This document shows, one piece after another, positions 21,660 to 31,912 of a DNA stretch of 64,000 bases. Positions within the stretch are counted from its first letter, which is position 1, and the number at the start of each line of letters is the position of its first letter. The translations under genes were made by a program, and so were the position numbers. The notes below the pieces were generated by a model. It was not told the origin of the DNA and searched no databases. It was given only the letters and a program-made list of their open reading frames with translations. Origin of the DNA: Tridacna crocea (lineage: Eukaryota; Mollusca; Bivalvia; Cardiida; Cardiidae); the NCBI GenBank assembly GCA_943736015.1, contig OX031071.1, positions 15,162,119-15,226,118 on the forward strand, read 5' to 3'.

Positions 21660-21888
21660 TTAACTCTTTACCGAACGACAAAAATTTAGATGGGTCCAAA
21701 TTGAAAGCACTTGCAGACGACAAAATAAAAGTGACTCAAAATTTGAAATTTGTTTTGTGAAGGGTAGAAAACATTGTGGGAAAAGGAGAAAATGCTGGTT
21801 ACCTGTATTTTCTCCTTTTCCCACAATGTTTTCTAAAGGCTTCTTTCTCGGGGTCGTTGAAAGTTGGGATTGTGTGGTAAAGAGTTAA
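21660..21888 (-). mobile_element. TH-I element, full length
   Basis: 229 bp, both TTAA sites. One arm has ACCTGTATTT at the apex side, otherwise paired. Confidence 0.88.
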
Positions 21889-22225
21889 TCTCCTAAATAT
21901 ATGTAAAGTTCACCATTTACTCATTTTGCAAAATACATGTATAGCCAGTTTCTTCAGACTGTAGTCATTTTTGTGGCTTCATGAAAAACATTATACCTGG
22001 CGGTTGCAAGATTGCATAGATTATGATGGATAGAAAATGCAGTTTTAGACCAGGCGGCTGTCCACTCCTTCAGTCAAGGATATTGTGTAATACTCATCAT
22101 GTGACTGCGTACCACATTTACTTTGCATATTCATGTGGCTGGAAAGAAAGTGGAGTCTAGATACACTACACATTGACAGGTAAACTGTCATAACAATGTC
22201 TGTCACACTTAGAACCCAACAGCAA

Positions 22226-22454
22226 TTAAATTCTTTACCACACAATCCCGACTTTTAACGACCCTGAGAAAGAAAGTCTTTGAAAACATTGTGGGAAAAG
22301 GAGAAAATGCTGGTAATCAGCATTTTCTCCTTTTCCCACAATGTTTTCTACCCTTTCCAAGTTAAATTTCAATTTTATATTCACACTGATTTCATCGCTG
22401 AAAATGCTTTCAATTTGGATTGGTCCCAAATTTTGTCTTTTGGTAAAGAAATAA
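22226..22454 (+). mobile_element. TH-I element, full length
   Basis: 229 bp. Left TTAA intact, right ATAA. Carries the full CACACAATCCCGACTTTTAA left mark. Confidence 0.85.
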
Positions 22455-22547
22455 ATACTCTATAAAGTTGGAACTTTATAGTGTTGTGGAATGATTTCAA
22501 AGACACTAGAAATATAAATTTTGTATGTACATGTTGTAATTTAGCAT

Positions 22548-22586
22548 TTTCAGATTGTCCAAAATTTTGTCATTTGGTAAAGGGTT
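22548..22586 (+). mobile_element. TH-I end fragment
   Basis: CAGATTGTCCAAAATTTTGT, CATTTGGTAAAGGG: right end only, abutting the next element. Confidence 0.55.
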
Positions 22587-22587
22587 A

Positions 22588-22815
22588 TTAACCTTTTCCC
22601 AAACAAGCCCTTGTTTTTACGTGTCTGCTGTAGAAGTCTTTTGAAAACACTGTGGGAAAAGGAGAAATTGCTCATAACGAGCAATTTCTCCTTTTCCCAC
22701 AGTGTTTTCTGCCCGTTCAGATAATTGTCTGCCATTGTTATGAAAGTTAAAATTGTCGTCTGCAAACCCTTTCAGTTTGGAAGAGTCTAAAATTTGTCGT
22801 TTGGGAAAGGGTTAA
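22588..22815 (+). mobile_element. TH-Ib element, full length
   Basis: Termini CTTTTCCCAAACAAGCCC and TCGTTTGGGAAAGGG with TTAA. Palindrome with ACACTGTGGG ... AAATTGCTC and exact complements. Its flank shares TCGTCTGCAAA-CCTTTCA with TH-I. Confidence 0.88.
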
Positions 22816-22825
22816 ATCATCGTTA

Positions 22826-23054
22826 TTAACCCTTTACTCCATAGATACTCATTTCTATGCATTGCTTGTAGGAGCCTTTGGAAAACATTGTGGCAAAAGG
22901 TGAAATGGCTCGTGACGAGCAATTTCACCTTTTGCCACAATGTTTTCTATGCTATCAAAAGGTGTCATATACACATAAGAAACGGCTTCATCTTTGCTGT
23001 TATTTAGGGTCAATTAGAGATACCATAGAAATGCCTTATGGGGTAAAGAGTTAA
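22826..23054 (-). mobile_element. TH-II element, full length
   Basis: 229 bp, both TTAA sites. Arms ATTGTGGCAAAAGGTGAAA and complement, the GTGGC/GCCAC variant paired on both sides. GGGTCAATTAGAGATACCAT near the right end marks the family. Confidence 0.88.
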
Positions 23055-23140
23055 AGGAGAGATTGCTCAATACAAGCAGTTAACCCTCTTACTACAGTGT
23101 GGGTTATTTTTTTTTTACTTATTTAATGTCTCTAGCATTC

Positions 23141-23287
23141 TTAAACCTTTACCAAACAATCCCTGGCTTTCACGACCCTGAGATAGAAACCTTTTGAAGG
23201 CATTGTGGGAAAAGGAGAAAATACCGGTCGTCTGTAAGTGATTTCAATTTGCACCAGTCTGAAATTTTGTCGTTTGGTAAAGAATTA
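23141..23287 (+). mobile_element. TH-I deletion derivative lacking the right arm
   Basis: TTAA at both ends, but the sequence jumps from GGAGAAAATACCGG straight to TCGTCTGTAAGTG. The right arm and adjoining 60-80 bp are gone: 147 bp. Confidence 0.75.
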
Positions 23288-23377
23288 AAGCACTAAAGCA
23301 GACTTTTTCAGCATAGAAATAAGACTCAAATCAATCCAATTCCATGGTTGCTTTTGTCTGTAGGGTTTCATTACAGC

Positions 23378-23451
23378 AGACAGTATAGATCAAAGATCAG
23401 ACTGCACATTTTGTGGCGTGACAGAGTCTGATTTTGGTCTACACTGGCTGC
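23378..23451. repeat. GATCAGACTG palindrome
   Basis: AGACAGTATAGATCAAAGAT ... TTTTGGTCTACACTGGCTG. Arms imperfect. No TTAA-bordered TH-III ends around it. Confidence 0.65.
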
Positions 23452-23671
23452 AAAGGTATTTCTAGCGGCAAAAAGCAGCTGTGAGTTTTGGTTGTTTTTT
23501 TCTGAATATGCTAGTATGTTTTACAGTGAACAAAGGGAAATAACTCAATGCAACAAGCTAAGGATTGTATACTTTTTTGAGTTTTTTGGGTTAAAAAATG
23601 TTGAATTATCACTGATTATTTGGTTACATTTTGTTTTAGATTTGACTTAAGGTGTGTTGACTTAGATGTGT

Positions 23672-23901
23672 TTAACTTGTTACCACACAATCCCAACTTT
23701 TGACGACCCTGAAAAAGAACTCTAAAGAAAACATGGTGGGAAAAGGAGAAAATGCTGGTAACCAGTATTTTCTCCTTTTCCCACAATGATTTCTACCATG
23801 CCGGAAACAAATTTAATTTTTTTTTAGATATGTTTATTTTGTTGTCTGCAAGTGCTTTGAATCTGGACCTATCTAAAAATTTGTCTTTTGGTAAATAGTA
23901 A
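23672..23901 (+). mobile_element. TH-I element
   Basis: Left TTAA at 23672; the right end is worn (GGTAAATAGTAA). Palindrome nearly intact. Confidence 0.78.
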
Positions 23902-23904
23902 ATT

Positions 23905-26612
23905 GTTAACTCTGTACCATATGACAAAATGTTAGCTTTGTTCAAACTTACAGCATTTGCAGACGACAATTTCAATGTGACTCGAATGTTGCAAAGTTCT
24001 TTTCTTTGAAAGGGTGGAAAACTTGGGAAAGGAAAACATGTTGGTCTACAGCATTTTTAGCTCACCTGAGCACGAAGTGCTCATGGTGAGCTATTGTGAT
24101 CGTGCTGTGTCCGTCGTCCGTCGTCCGTCGTGCGTCGTGCGTCGTCCGTCGTCAACTTTTTACCTTGTGTACGCTCTACAGGCCACAGTTTTGGTCGGAT
24201 ACTCATGAAAGTTGGTCAGGATGTTTGTCTCGATGAAATCTCGGACAAGTTCGAAAATGGGTCATGTGGGGTCAAAAACTAGGTCACTAGGTCAAATCTT
24301 AGAAAAACCTTGTGTACGCTCTAGAGGCCGCATTTTGAGTCCGATACTCATGAAAGTTGGTCAGGATGTTTGTCTCGATGATATCTCGGACGAGTTCGAA
24401 AATGGGTCATGTGGGGTCAAAAACTAGGTCACTAGGTCAAATCTTAGAAAAACCTTGTGTACGCTCTAGAGGCCGCATTTTGAGTCCGATACTCATGAAA
24501 GTTGGTCAGGATGTTTGTCTCGATGATATCTCGGACGAGTTCGAAAATGGGTCACGTGGGGTCAAAAACTAGGTCACCAGGTCAAATCTTAGAAAAACCT
24601 TGTGTACGCTCTAGAGGCCGCATTTTCAGTCGGATACTCATGAAAGTTGGTGAGGATGTTTGTCTCGATGATTTCTCGGATGAGTTCGAAAGTGGGTCAC
24701 GTGGGGTCAAAAACTAGGTCACCAGGTCAAATCTTAGAAAAACCTTGTGTACGCTCTAGAGTCCACATTTTCAGTCGGATACTCATGAAAGTTGGTCAGG
24801 ATGTTTGTCTGGATGATATCTCGGACGAGTTCGAAAGTGGGTCATGTGGGGTCAAAAACTAGGTCACCAGGTCAAATCTTAGAAAAACCTTTTGTACGCT
24901 CTAGAGGCCACATTTTCAGTCGGATACTCATGAAAAATGGTCAGGATGTTTGTCTGGATGATATCTCGGACGAGTTCGAAAGTGGGTCACGTGGGGTCAA
25001 AAACTAGGTCACCAGGTCAAATCTTAGAAAAACCTTTTGTACGCTCTAGAGGCCACATTTTCAGTCGGATACTCATGAAAAATGGTCAGAATGTTTGTCT
25101 GGATGATATCTCGGACGAGTTTGAAAGTGGGTCACGTGGGGTCAAAAACTAGGTCACCAGGTCAAATCTTAGAAAAACCTTTTGTACGCTCTACAGGCCA
25201 CATTTTCAGTCCGATACTCATGAAAGTTGGTCAGGATGTTTGTCTGGATGATATCTCAGACGAGTTCGAAAATGGGTCACGTGGGGTCAAAAACTAGGTC
25301 ACCAGGTCAAATCTTAAAAAAACCTTTTGTACGCTCTAGAGGCCACATTTTTAGTTGGATACTCATGAAAGTTGGTCAGGATGTTTGTCTGGATGATATC
25401 TCGGACGAGTTTGAAAATGGGTCACGTGGGGTCAAAAACTAGGTCACCAGGTCAAATCTTAGAAAAACCTTTTGTACGCTCTAGAGGCCACATTTTCAGT
25501 CGGATACTCATGAAAGTTGGTCAGAATGTTTGTCTGGATGATATCTCGGACGAGCTTGAAAATGGGTCACGTGGGGTCAAAAACTAGGTCACTAGGTCAA
25601 ATCTTAGAAAAACCTTTTGTACGCTCTAGAGGCCATATTTTCAGTTGGATACTCATGAAAGTTGGTCAGGATGTTTGCCTGGATGATGTCTCGGACAAGA
25701 ACGAAAATGGGTCATGTGGGGTCAAAAACTAGGTCACTAGGTCAAATGTTAGAAAAACCTGTTGTAGGCTCTAGAGGCCACATTTTCAGTCCGAAACTCT
25801 TGTAAGTTGGTCAGAATGTTTGTCTTGATGATATCTCAGACAGGTTTGAAAATGGGTCATTGGGGGTTAAAAACTAGGTCACCAGGTCAAATCTTAGAAA
25901 AACCTTGTATATGCTCTGGATGCCACATTTTCAGTCCAACACTCTTGAAAATTAGTCAGAATGTTTGCCTTTATAATATCTTGGATGAGTTTGAATATGG
26001 GTCATGTTGGGTCAAAAACTGGGTCAATAGGTCAAATGTTATAAACACCTTTTGTATGCTCTGGAGGACACATTTTCAGTCTGATACTCCTTAAACTTGT
26101 TCATAATATTTGTCCTGGTGATACCTTGAATGAGTTTGAAAATGGGTCATGTGGAGTCAAAAACTAGGTCAATGGGTCAAATATTAGAAAAACCTTGTGT
26201 ACACTCCAGAGGCTACATTTTCTGCCTGATACTCTTCAGACTTGGTCAGAATGTTTGTTTTGGTGATGTCTCAAAGGAGTTTGATAATGGGTATTTGTCG
26301 GGTCCAAAACTAGGTCACTTGATGAAATCTTAGAAAAACCTTTTGTACACTGTAGAGGCCACATTTTCAGTCCAATACTCATGAAACTTGGCCAGAATGT
26401 TTGTCTTATTGATATCTCAAAAGTGTTTGATGATGGGTAATGTCTAATAAAAAACTAGGTCACTGGGAAACTAGATGGTGCATGTTTGGTCAATAAACTC
26501 AGGTGAGCGATTTCAGGGCCATCATGGCCCTCTTGTTTCCTTTTCCCACAATGTTTTAAAAGGCTTCTTTTGCGGGGTCTTTAAAAGTTGGCATTGTGCA
26601 GAAAAGGCTTAA
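23905..26612 (-). mobile_element. TH-I element split by TC3
   Basis: First part 23905-24058 (TTAACTCTGTACC ... left arm ... ACAGCATTTT); second part 26536-26612 (TTTCCTTTTCCCACAATG ... GGCTTAAA, TTAA 26609). The two parts add up to a full element of about 230 bp. Confidence 0.78.
24059..26535 (+). mobile_element. TC3: tandem-core element with 145-bp core, Helitron-like
   Basis: The 5' hairpin has outer AGCTCACC/GGTGAGCT and inner GAGCAC/GTGCTC with a GAA loop (24059-24092). A CGTCCGTCGT minisatellite follows (about 24108-24150), then about 16 core units of 145 bp; GGTCAGGATGTTTGTCT marks recur every 145 bp and decay rightwards. Before the 3' end is a hairpin AGGGCCAT/ATGGCCCT (26515-26531), then CTTG (26532-26535). 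It sits inside the right hairpin arm of a TH-I copy, which fixes both ends; there is no obvious target duplication, only T on both sides. The chained 71-codon ORFs follow from 145 not being a multiple of 3 and are not genes. Confidence 0.8.
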
Positions 26613-26674
26613 ATATTGGGCATAGAGCATTGTTTGTATAATGCTAGCATCTACACAGTACTTCCATGTAGTTT

Positions 26675-27101
26675 AATCACTTACCTAACAACAAAATTTT
26701 GTACTCTACCAAATTCAAAGCATTTGCAGACACAAATTCAAAGCATTTGCAGAAAAAACACTGATTGTTGCTCAAATGATGATAGCTGTCTTTGATATTA
26801 AACTAAACATTGTGGGAAAAGGAGAAAATGCAGGTAAATTTTAGCATTTTCTCCAGTTTCCTAGAGTTTTTTCACAAGCCTTCTTTGGGAAAGTGAAAAC
26901 TTGGGACTGTGTGGTGAAGAGTTGAAAAAGATGTTTATCTGTCCTTAAAATCTTAATATTTTATGAAAAAAATCAACTTTTATCAATCTAGACAAAGAAG
27001 ACTATGGAAAACATTTTTGGAAAAGGAGAAAATAATGGTATTAAGCATTTATCTTCTGTTTCCTTCATGCATTTAGACCTTTCAAACTCAAATCTGATTG
27101 T
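26675..27101. mobile_element. two diverged TH-I copies
   Basis: A reverse copy at 26675-26925 with a small internal duplication of AAGCATTTGCAGA, and a truncated forward copy at 26990-27101. Confidence 0.6.
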
Positions 27102-27329
27102 TTAACCCATTACCACACAATCCCTACTTCTGACGCCCCTGAGAAAGACGCCTTTAGAAAACATTGTGGGAAAAGGAGAAAATGCTGGTAACCAGCATTT
27201 TCTCCTTTTCCCACAGTGTTTTCTACCCTTCCCAGAACAAATTTCTATTTTTTAGTCACCTTTATTGTGTCGTCTGCAAATGCTTTCAATTTAGACCAGT
27301 CTAAAATTTTCTTGTGTGTAAAGAGTTAA
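27102..27329 (+). mobile_element. TH-I element, first of a three-element chain
   Basis: 228 bp. Its right TTAA (27326) is also the left TTAA of the next element. Confidence 0.88.
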
Positions 27330-27554
27330 CCCTTTACCAGACAACAAAATTTTAGCTCTGTCCAAATTGAAAGTATTTTCAGACGACAATTTCAGTGTGG
27401 TTCAAATGGTGCAATTGTTTATTGATTAGGTAGAAAACATTGTTGGAAAAGGAGAAAATGCTGGTTACCAGCATTTTCTCCTTTTCCCACAATATTTTCA
27501 AAATGCTTCTTTTCCAGGGGCGTCAAAAGTAGGGATTGAGTGGTAATGGATTAA
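27326..27554 (-). mobile_element. TH-I element, second of the chain
   Basis: 229 bp, opposite orientation. Shares TTAA 27326 and TTAA 27551 with its neighbours. Confidence 0.88.
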
Positions 27555-27776
27555 CTCTTTACCAAACAACAAAATAACTAATCTAAATTGAAAGCATTTG
27601 CAGACGACAAAATAAACATGAATCAAAAAATGAAATTTGATTTGGGAAGGGTAGAAAACATTGTGGGAAAAGGAGAAAATGCTGGTTACCAGCATTTCCT
27701 CCTTTTCCCACGATGTTTTCAAAAGGGCTCTTTTGTTAGTGTTGTTAAAAGTCGGGATCGTGTGTTGAAGAGTTAA
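27551..27776 (-). mobile_element. TH-I element, third of the chain
   Basis: 226 bp, ending TTAA 27773. A three-base deletion near the first mark. Confidence 0.85.
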
Positions 27777-27798
27777 GCCACATTTACATGTCTAGAGG

Positions 27799-27880
27799 TG
27801 TCCGCCAATGTAGCTCAGTGGTAAGCATATCAGACTAGTGAGTTACTGGTTGGGAATTCAATACCTGGTTGAGGCATGCT
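27799..27880 (+). mobile_element. tRNA-like sequence (SINE head or tRNA pseudogene)
   Basis: A box GTAGCTCAGTGGTAAGC and B-box-like GGGAATTCAATACC at tRNA spacing. The acceptor stem does not pair well, so it is not a sound tRNA gene. Confidence 0.45.
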
Positions 27881-28028
27881 TTCTTTCAGGCAATTTGTTT
27901 TTCCTCTCACCTCTGATGTATGTGAGAAAGTAGTTAGAGATTTGAAAAGAAAGCTGTGTCAGTATTGACGTTAAGAAATCCGGAAAATAGCCTGTAATTG
28001 TCTTGATAGTGGGTTTTTTTTCTTTGTA

Positions 28029-28257
28029 TTAACCCATTACCACACAAACCCTAGTTTTAACTACCCTCAGAAAAAAAGCCTTTAGAATACAGTGTGGGAA
28101 AAGGAGAAAATTATGGTAAGTATAATTTTCTCCTTTTCCCACAATGTTTTCTACCCATCACAAAACATAATTCAAATTTCTTTCACTTTTATTTTGTCGT
28201 CTGCAAATGCTTTCGATTTGGACATACCTAAAAATTTATTGTTTGGTAGTGAGTTAA
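28029..28257 (+). mobile_element. TH-I element with co-varying apex
   Basis: 229 bp, both TTAA sites. The apex side reads AAAATTAT in the left arm and ATAATTTT in the right, a change present on both sides. Confidence 0.85.
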
Positions 28258-28259
28258 TT

Positions 28260-28488
28260 TTAATCCTTTCCAAAACAAGCCCTTGTTTTTACGTGTCTGC
28301 AGTAAACGTCTTTTGAAAATACTGTGGGAAAAGGAGAAATTGCTCCTAACGAGCAATTTCTCCTTTTCCCACAGTGTTTTCTGCCCTTTGGGATAATTTT
28401 CTGCCATTGTTATGAAAGTTAAAATTGTCGTCTGCAAACTCTTTCAGATTGGAAAGAGTCTAAAATTTGTCGTTTGGGAAACGGTTAA
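28260..28488 (+). mobile_element. TH-Ib element, first of a four-element chain
   Basis: 229 bp. The left end is worn to TAAT, the right is TTAA. ATACTGTGGG pairs with CCCACAGTGT. Confidence 0.83.
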
Positions 28489-28709
28489 CTCCGTATCAAA
28501 GTGCTTTGTTTTACAAAACTAAAATAGGCTTTGAAACTGTTGTGGAAAATGCTGAAAGTGCTTGTAACTAGCATCTTCTCGTTTTCCCCTAAATATTTTC
28601 TATCCTTTCAGTGACAAATCTCATCATTTGAACAACATTTTTGTTTTGTCGTCTGCATGTGCTTTGAATTTGGGACAACCCCAAACTCCATCATTTGGTA
28701 AAGAGTTAA
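28485..28709 (+). mobile_element. TH-I-like diverged element, second of the chain
   Basis: Shares TTAA at 28485 and 28706. The hairpin has worn to GTGGAAAATGCTGAAAGTGC / CATCTTCTCGTTTTCCCC; the right half is normal. Confidence 0.72.
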
Positions 28710-28934
28710 CCCTTTACCCCATATGGCATTTCTATGGTATCTCTAATTGACCCTAAATAACAGCAAGGATGAAGCAGTTTCTTAGGTGAAATTGATACCT
28801 TTTGATAGCATAGAAAACATTATGGCAAATGGTGAAATTGCTCGTCTTGAGCAATTTCACCTTTAGCCACAATGTTTTCCAAAGGCTCTTACAAGCAATG
28901 CGTAGAAATGAGTATCTATGGAGTAAAGGGTTAA
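28706..28934 (+). mobile_element. TH-II element, third of the chain
   Basis: 229 bp, both TTAA sites shared with neighbours. Worn at the GTTTCTTAGGTGAAATTG stretch; palindrome intact apart from two sites. Confidence 0.86.
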
Positions 28935-29155
28935 CACTTTATTAGAAAACAGATTTTAGCCTTATCCAAATTGAAAATATTTGCAGACGACAATTTCAGT
29001 ATGGATCAAATGGTGTAATTTTTCTTTGATATAGTAGTAAACATTGTAGGAAAACAAAGAAATGCTGGATACCAGCAATTTCTTCTTTTCCCACAATGTT
29101 TTCAAAAGCTTATTTCTCAGGGCATTAAAAGGTGTTATTGTGTGATAAGGGTTAA
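28931..29155 (-). mobile_element. TH-I element, fourth of the chain
   Basis: 225 bp. Apex variant GATACCAGC; several changes in the left arm not mirrored in the right. Confidence 0.78.
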
Positions 29156-29186
29156 AACAGCTCGGAGTAAGTTTATTTTATTTATT

Positions 29187-29415
29187 TTAACTCTTCACCA
29201 TTTTACAAAATTTTGGACATGTCCAATTTGAAAGCATTTACAGACGACAAAATGAATGTGAATCAAAAATTGAAAATAGATTTGGAAAGGGTAGAAAACA
29301 TCGTGGGAAAAGGAGAAAATGCTGGTTACCAGCATTTTCTCCTTTTCCCACAATGTTTCCTAAAGGCTTCTTTCTCAGGGGCGTCAAAAGTAGGGATTGT
29401 GTGGTAATGGGTTAA
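29187..29415 (-). mobile_element. TH-I element, full length
   Basis: 229 bp with both TTAA sites. One C in the left arm (ACATCGTG) is unmatched. Confidence 0.87.
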
Positions 29416-29735
29416 CTTCTATCAAAACATTTTGTTTTAAAAACTAGGATTTTGATATCCCGCATTTTCTCCTTTTCCTTCATTGTTTTTCATCCTTTTG
29501 GAGACAGATCCCGTAATTTCAGCCACATCTAATTTGCCGTCTGCAAATACAGCAGTCAGAAATTTCATCATTTGGTAGAGATTTTTAACTCTTTACCAAA
29601 AGACAAAATTTTTGACTTGCTGAAATTGAAAGAATTAATTTGCAGACGGCAATTCAAATGATGCTCAAAGGATGGAATTTGTCTTTGATAGGGTAGAAAA
29701 GGTATGCTTTGAATTTCGACTATAGTAAAATTTGA
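29412..29735. mobile_element. two defective TH-I copies sharing a TTAA
   Basis: 29412-29588 lacks the left arm; from 29585 a reverse copy runs to about 29735 and lacks the whole palindrome (AGGGTAGAAAAGGTATGC). Confidence 0.6.
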
Positions 29736-29781
29736 CAGATTATATTATTTGAGCCACATTCCATGTCCTTTATAGGTGGCC

Positions 29782-30011
29782 TTAATTCTTTACTAAAAGA
29801 CGAAATTTTAGATATGTCTAAATTGAGAGCATTTGCAGACGACAAAATTTAACGTAACTCAAAAATTGAAATTTGTTCTGGGAGAGCATAAAACATTGTA
29901 GGAAAAGGAGAAAATGCTGGTTACCAGCATTTTCTCCTATTCCTATGATAATGTCAAAAGGCTTGTATCTCAGGGTCGTTAAAAAAAGGGATTGTTTGGT
30001 AAAAGGTGAAA
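29782..30011 (-). mobile_element. TH-I element
   Basis: Left TTAA 29782; right end worn to TGAA. Otherwise near consensus. Confidence 0.8.
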
Positions 30012-30039
30012 CTGGGCAATACTAAAATTCTGTCTTTTG

Positions 30040-30271
30040 TTAACCCTTTACCACACAAAGATGACTTTTAACGACCCGAAGGAAGAGACTTTTTTCTTAA
30101 ACTTTGTGGGAAAAGGAGAAAATGCTGGTACCCAGCATTTTCTCCTTTTTCCACAAAGTTTTCTACTCTATCAAAGAAAAATGGCATCATTAGAGCCACT
30201 ATGAAATTGTCGTCTGCAAATGCTTTCGAGTTAGATATTTCTAAAATTTCTGCTGTGTGGTAAAGAGTTAA
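30040..30271 (+). mobile_element. TH-Ic element, full length
   Basis: 232 bp, both TTAA sites. ACTTTGTGGG on the left and CCACAAAGTTTT on the right define the Ic arms. GATGACTTTTAACGACCCG mark in the left half. Confidence 0.86.
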
Positions 30272-30399
30272 AAGGTAAAATAGTCTGTATTGTGATACAT
30301 TTGTTTTCATATTGTGATGCATTTGTTTTCATATTGTGATCTGTTTGATTTGATTGTAATCCTTTGTCAAGCCAGCAATTGTTTTAAGAAAAAAATCAT

Positions 30400-30693
30400 C
30401 ATTTTTACCACACAATCAGGAATGGTAAGGACCCTGGAGAGAAAAAAAAAAAAAGTTGGAAAATTTTGTAGCAAAAGGAGAAAATGATGTTAACCAGAGT
30501 TTTCTCCTTTTCTCTCAATCTTTTCCATCTTTTCTGAGACAAATCCTGATATTTCAGCCCGATTGAATTTGTCATCTGCCTCAAATTTGACAATTCTAAA
30601 GTTTTGTCATGTGTTAACTCTTTACTAAACAACAAATTTTAGACTTGCCCAAATTGAAAGCATTTGCAGACTACAAAATGAGTATGACTTAAC
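30400..30693. mobile_element. diverged TH-I plus a terminal fragment
   Basis: 30400-30617 is a worn forward copy with an A-run; 30614-30693 is the first 80 bp of a reverse copy, cut off at TTAA. Confidence 0.6.
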
Positions 30694-31040
30694 CCTTTAC
30701 CACATGACAGAATTTTAGAGTTGTATGAATTTGAAGCATTTACACATGACAGTTTCAGTGAAGCTCATACCAAATTAATTTTTCTTTGACTGGGTAGAAA
30801 ACATTGTGGGAAAAGAAGAAACCAGCATTTTCTCCTTTTTCCATAATGTTTTCAAAAGCTTTCTCTTACAGTGGTGGTAATTGTCATCATTCTGTGGTAA
30901 AGAGTTAAAAACTGAAATTGGTCTTGAGAAGGGTAGAAAACAGTGTGGGAAAAGGAGAAAATGCTGGTTACCAGCGTTTTCTCCTTTTCCCACAATATTT
31001 TTATGTCTTCTTCTTCAGGGATTGTTGGGTAAAGAGTTAA
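30689..31040 (-). mobile_element. two TH-I copies sharing TTAA 30905
   Basis: 30689-30908 has about 8 bp missing at the apex (AAGAAGAAACCAGC). 30905-31040 lacks its outer left part but keeps a near-perfect hairpin. Confidence 0.72.
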
Positions 31041-31111
31041 AACGAAAGTTAAATAGTCTGTATTGTGATAATATTGTTTTGATTTTTATCCTTTCTCAAA
31101 CCAGCCATTGT

Positions 31112-31340
31112 TTAACCCTTTACCAAACAATCCCTGGTTTTTACGACCCTGAGATATAAGCCTTTTGAAAACATTGTAGGAAAAGGAGAAAATGCTGGTA
31201 ACCAGCATTTTCTCCTTTTCCCACAGTGTTTTCTACCCTTTCCAGAACAAATTATAATTTTTCAGTCACCTTTAATTTGTCGTCTGCAAATGCTTTCCAT
31301 TTGAAACAGTCTAAAATTTTGTCGTTTGGTAATGAGTTAA
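31112..31340 (+). mobile_element. TH-I element, full length
   Basis: 229 bp, both TTAA sites. It provides the left part of the 522-bp duplication that follows. Confidence 0.87.
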
Positions 31341-31390
31341 GGTTTTTGTATCTGTATCTTAAACCCTTTTTCAAATGACAAAATTTTAAA

Positions 31391-31622
31391 TTAACCCTTA
31401 ACCACACAGTGATGACTTTTAACGACCATGAGGCAGAGGCCTTTTGAAAACTTTGTGGGAAAAGGAGAAAATGCTGATAAACAGCATTTTCTCCTTTTCC
31501 CACAAAGTTTTCTACTCCATCAAAGACTAACTGCATCATTTGGGCCACTATGAATATATTGTCTGCAATTTTTTTTTTCTATTTAGATAGGTCTAAAATT
31601 CTGCTGTGTGGTTAAGGGTTAA
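31391..31622 (+). mobile_element. TH-Ic element, full length
   Basis: 232 bp, both TTAA sites. Apex GCTGATAAACAGC; arms ACTTTGTGGG/CCCACAAAGT paired. Confidence 0.87.
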
Positions 31623-31690
31623 TCTGCATTGAATGTATTTGTTGTTGACAAATTGTATATGTTTCAAATCATGGTGCTTGTGTGTGTAAG

Positions 31691-31861
31691 GATAGAAAAA
31701 TATTGTGAATAAGGGGAAAATGTTGGTAACCATCATTTTCTCCTTTTCCCACAGTGTTTTTACCCTTTCCAGAACAAATTACAATTTTTCATTCACCTTT
31801 GTCGTCTGCAAATGCTTTCCATTTGAAACAGTCTAAAATTTTGTCGTTTGGTAATGAGTTA
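31691..31861 (+). mobile_element. TH-I element lacking its left end
   Basis: Left arm worn (TATTGTGAATAAGGGG), right half near consensus, TTAA 31858. It straddles the duplication junction. Confidence 0.65.
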
Positions 31862-31912
31862 AGGTTTTTGTATCTGTATCTTAAACCCTTTTTCAGATGA
31901 CAAAATTTTAAA

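Noticed and set aside
24212-26094. A ladder of overlapping 71-codon frames starting MVRMFV
   Set aside because: One frame per 145-bp core unit. The frame shifts by one base each unit, with no conserved start context, so this is a tandem-repeat artefact.
27799-27880. Functional tRNA gene
   Set aside because: A and B boxes are present but the acceptor and anticodon stems do not pair properly; more likely a SINE head.
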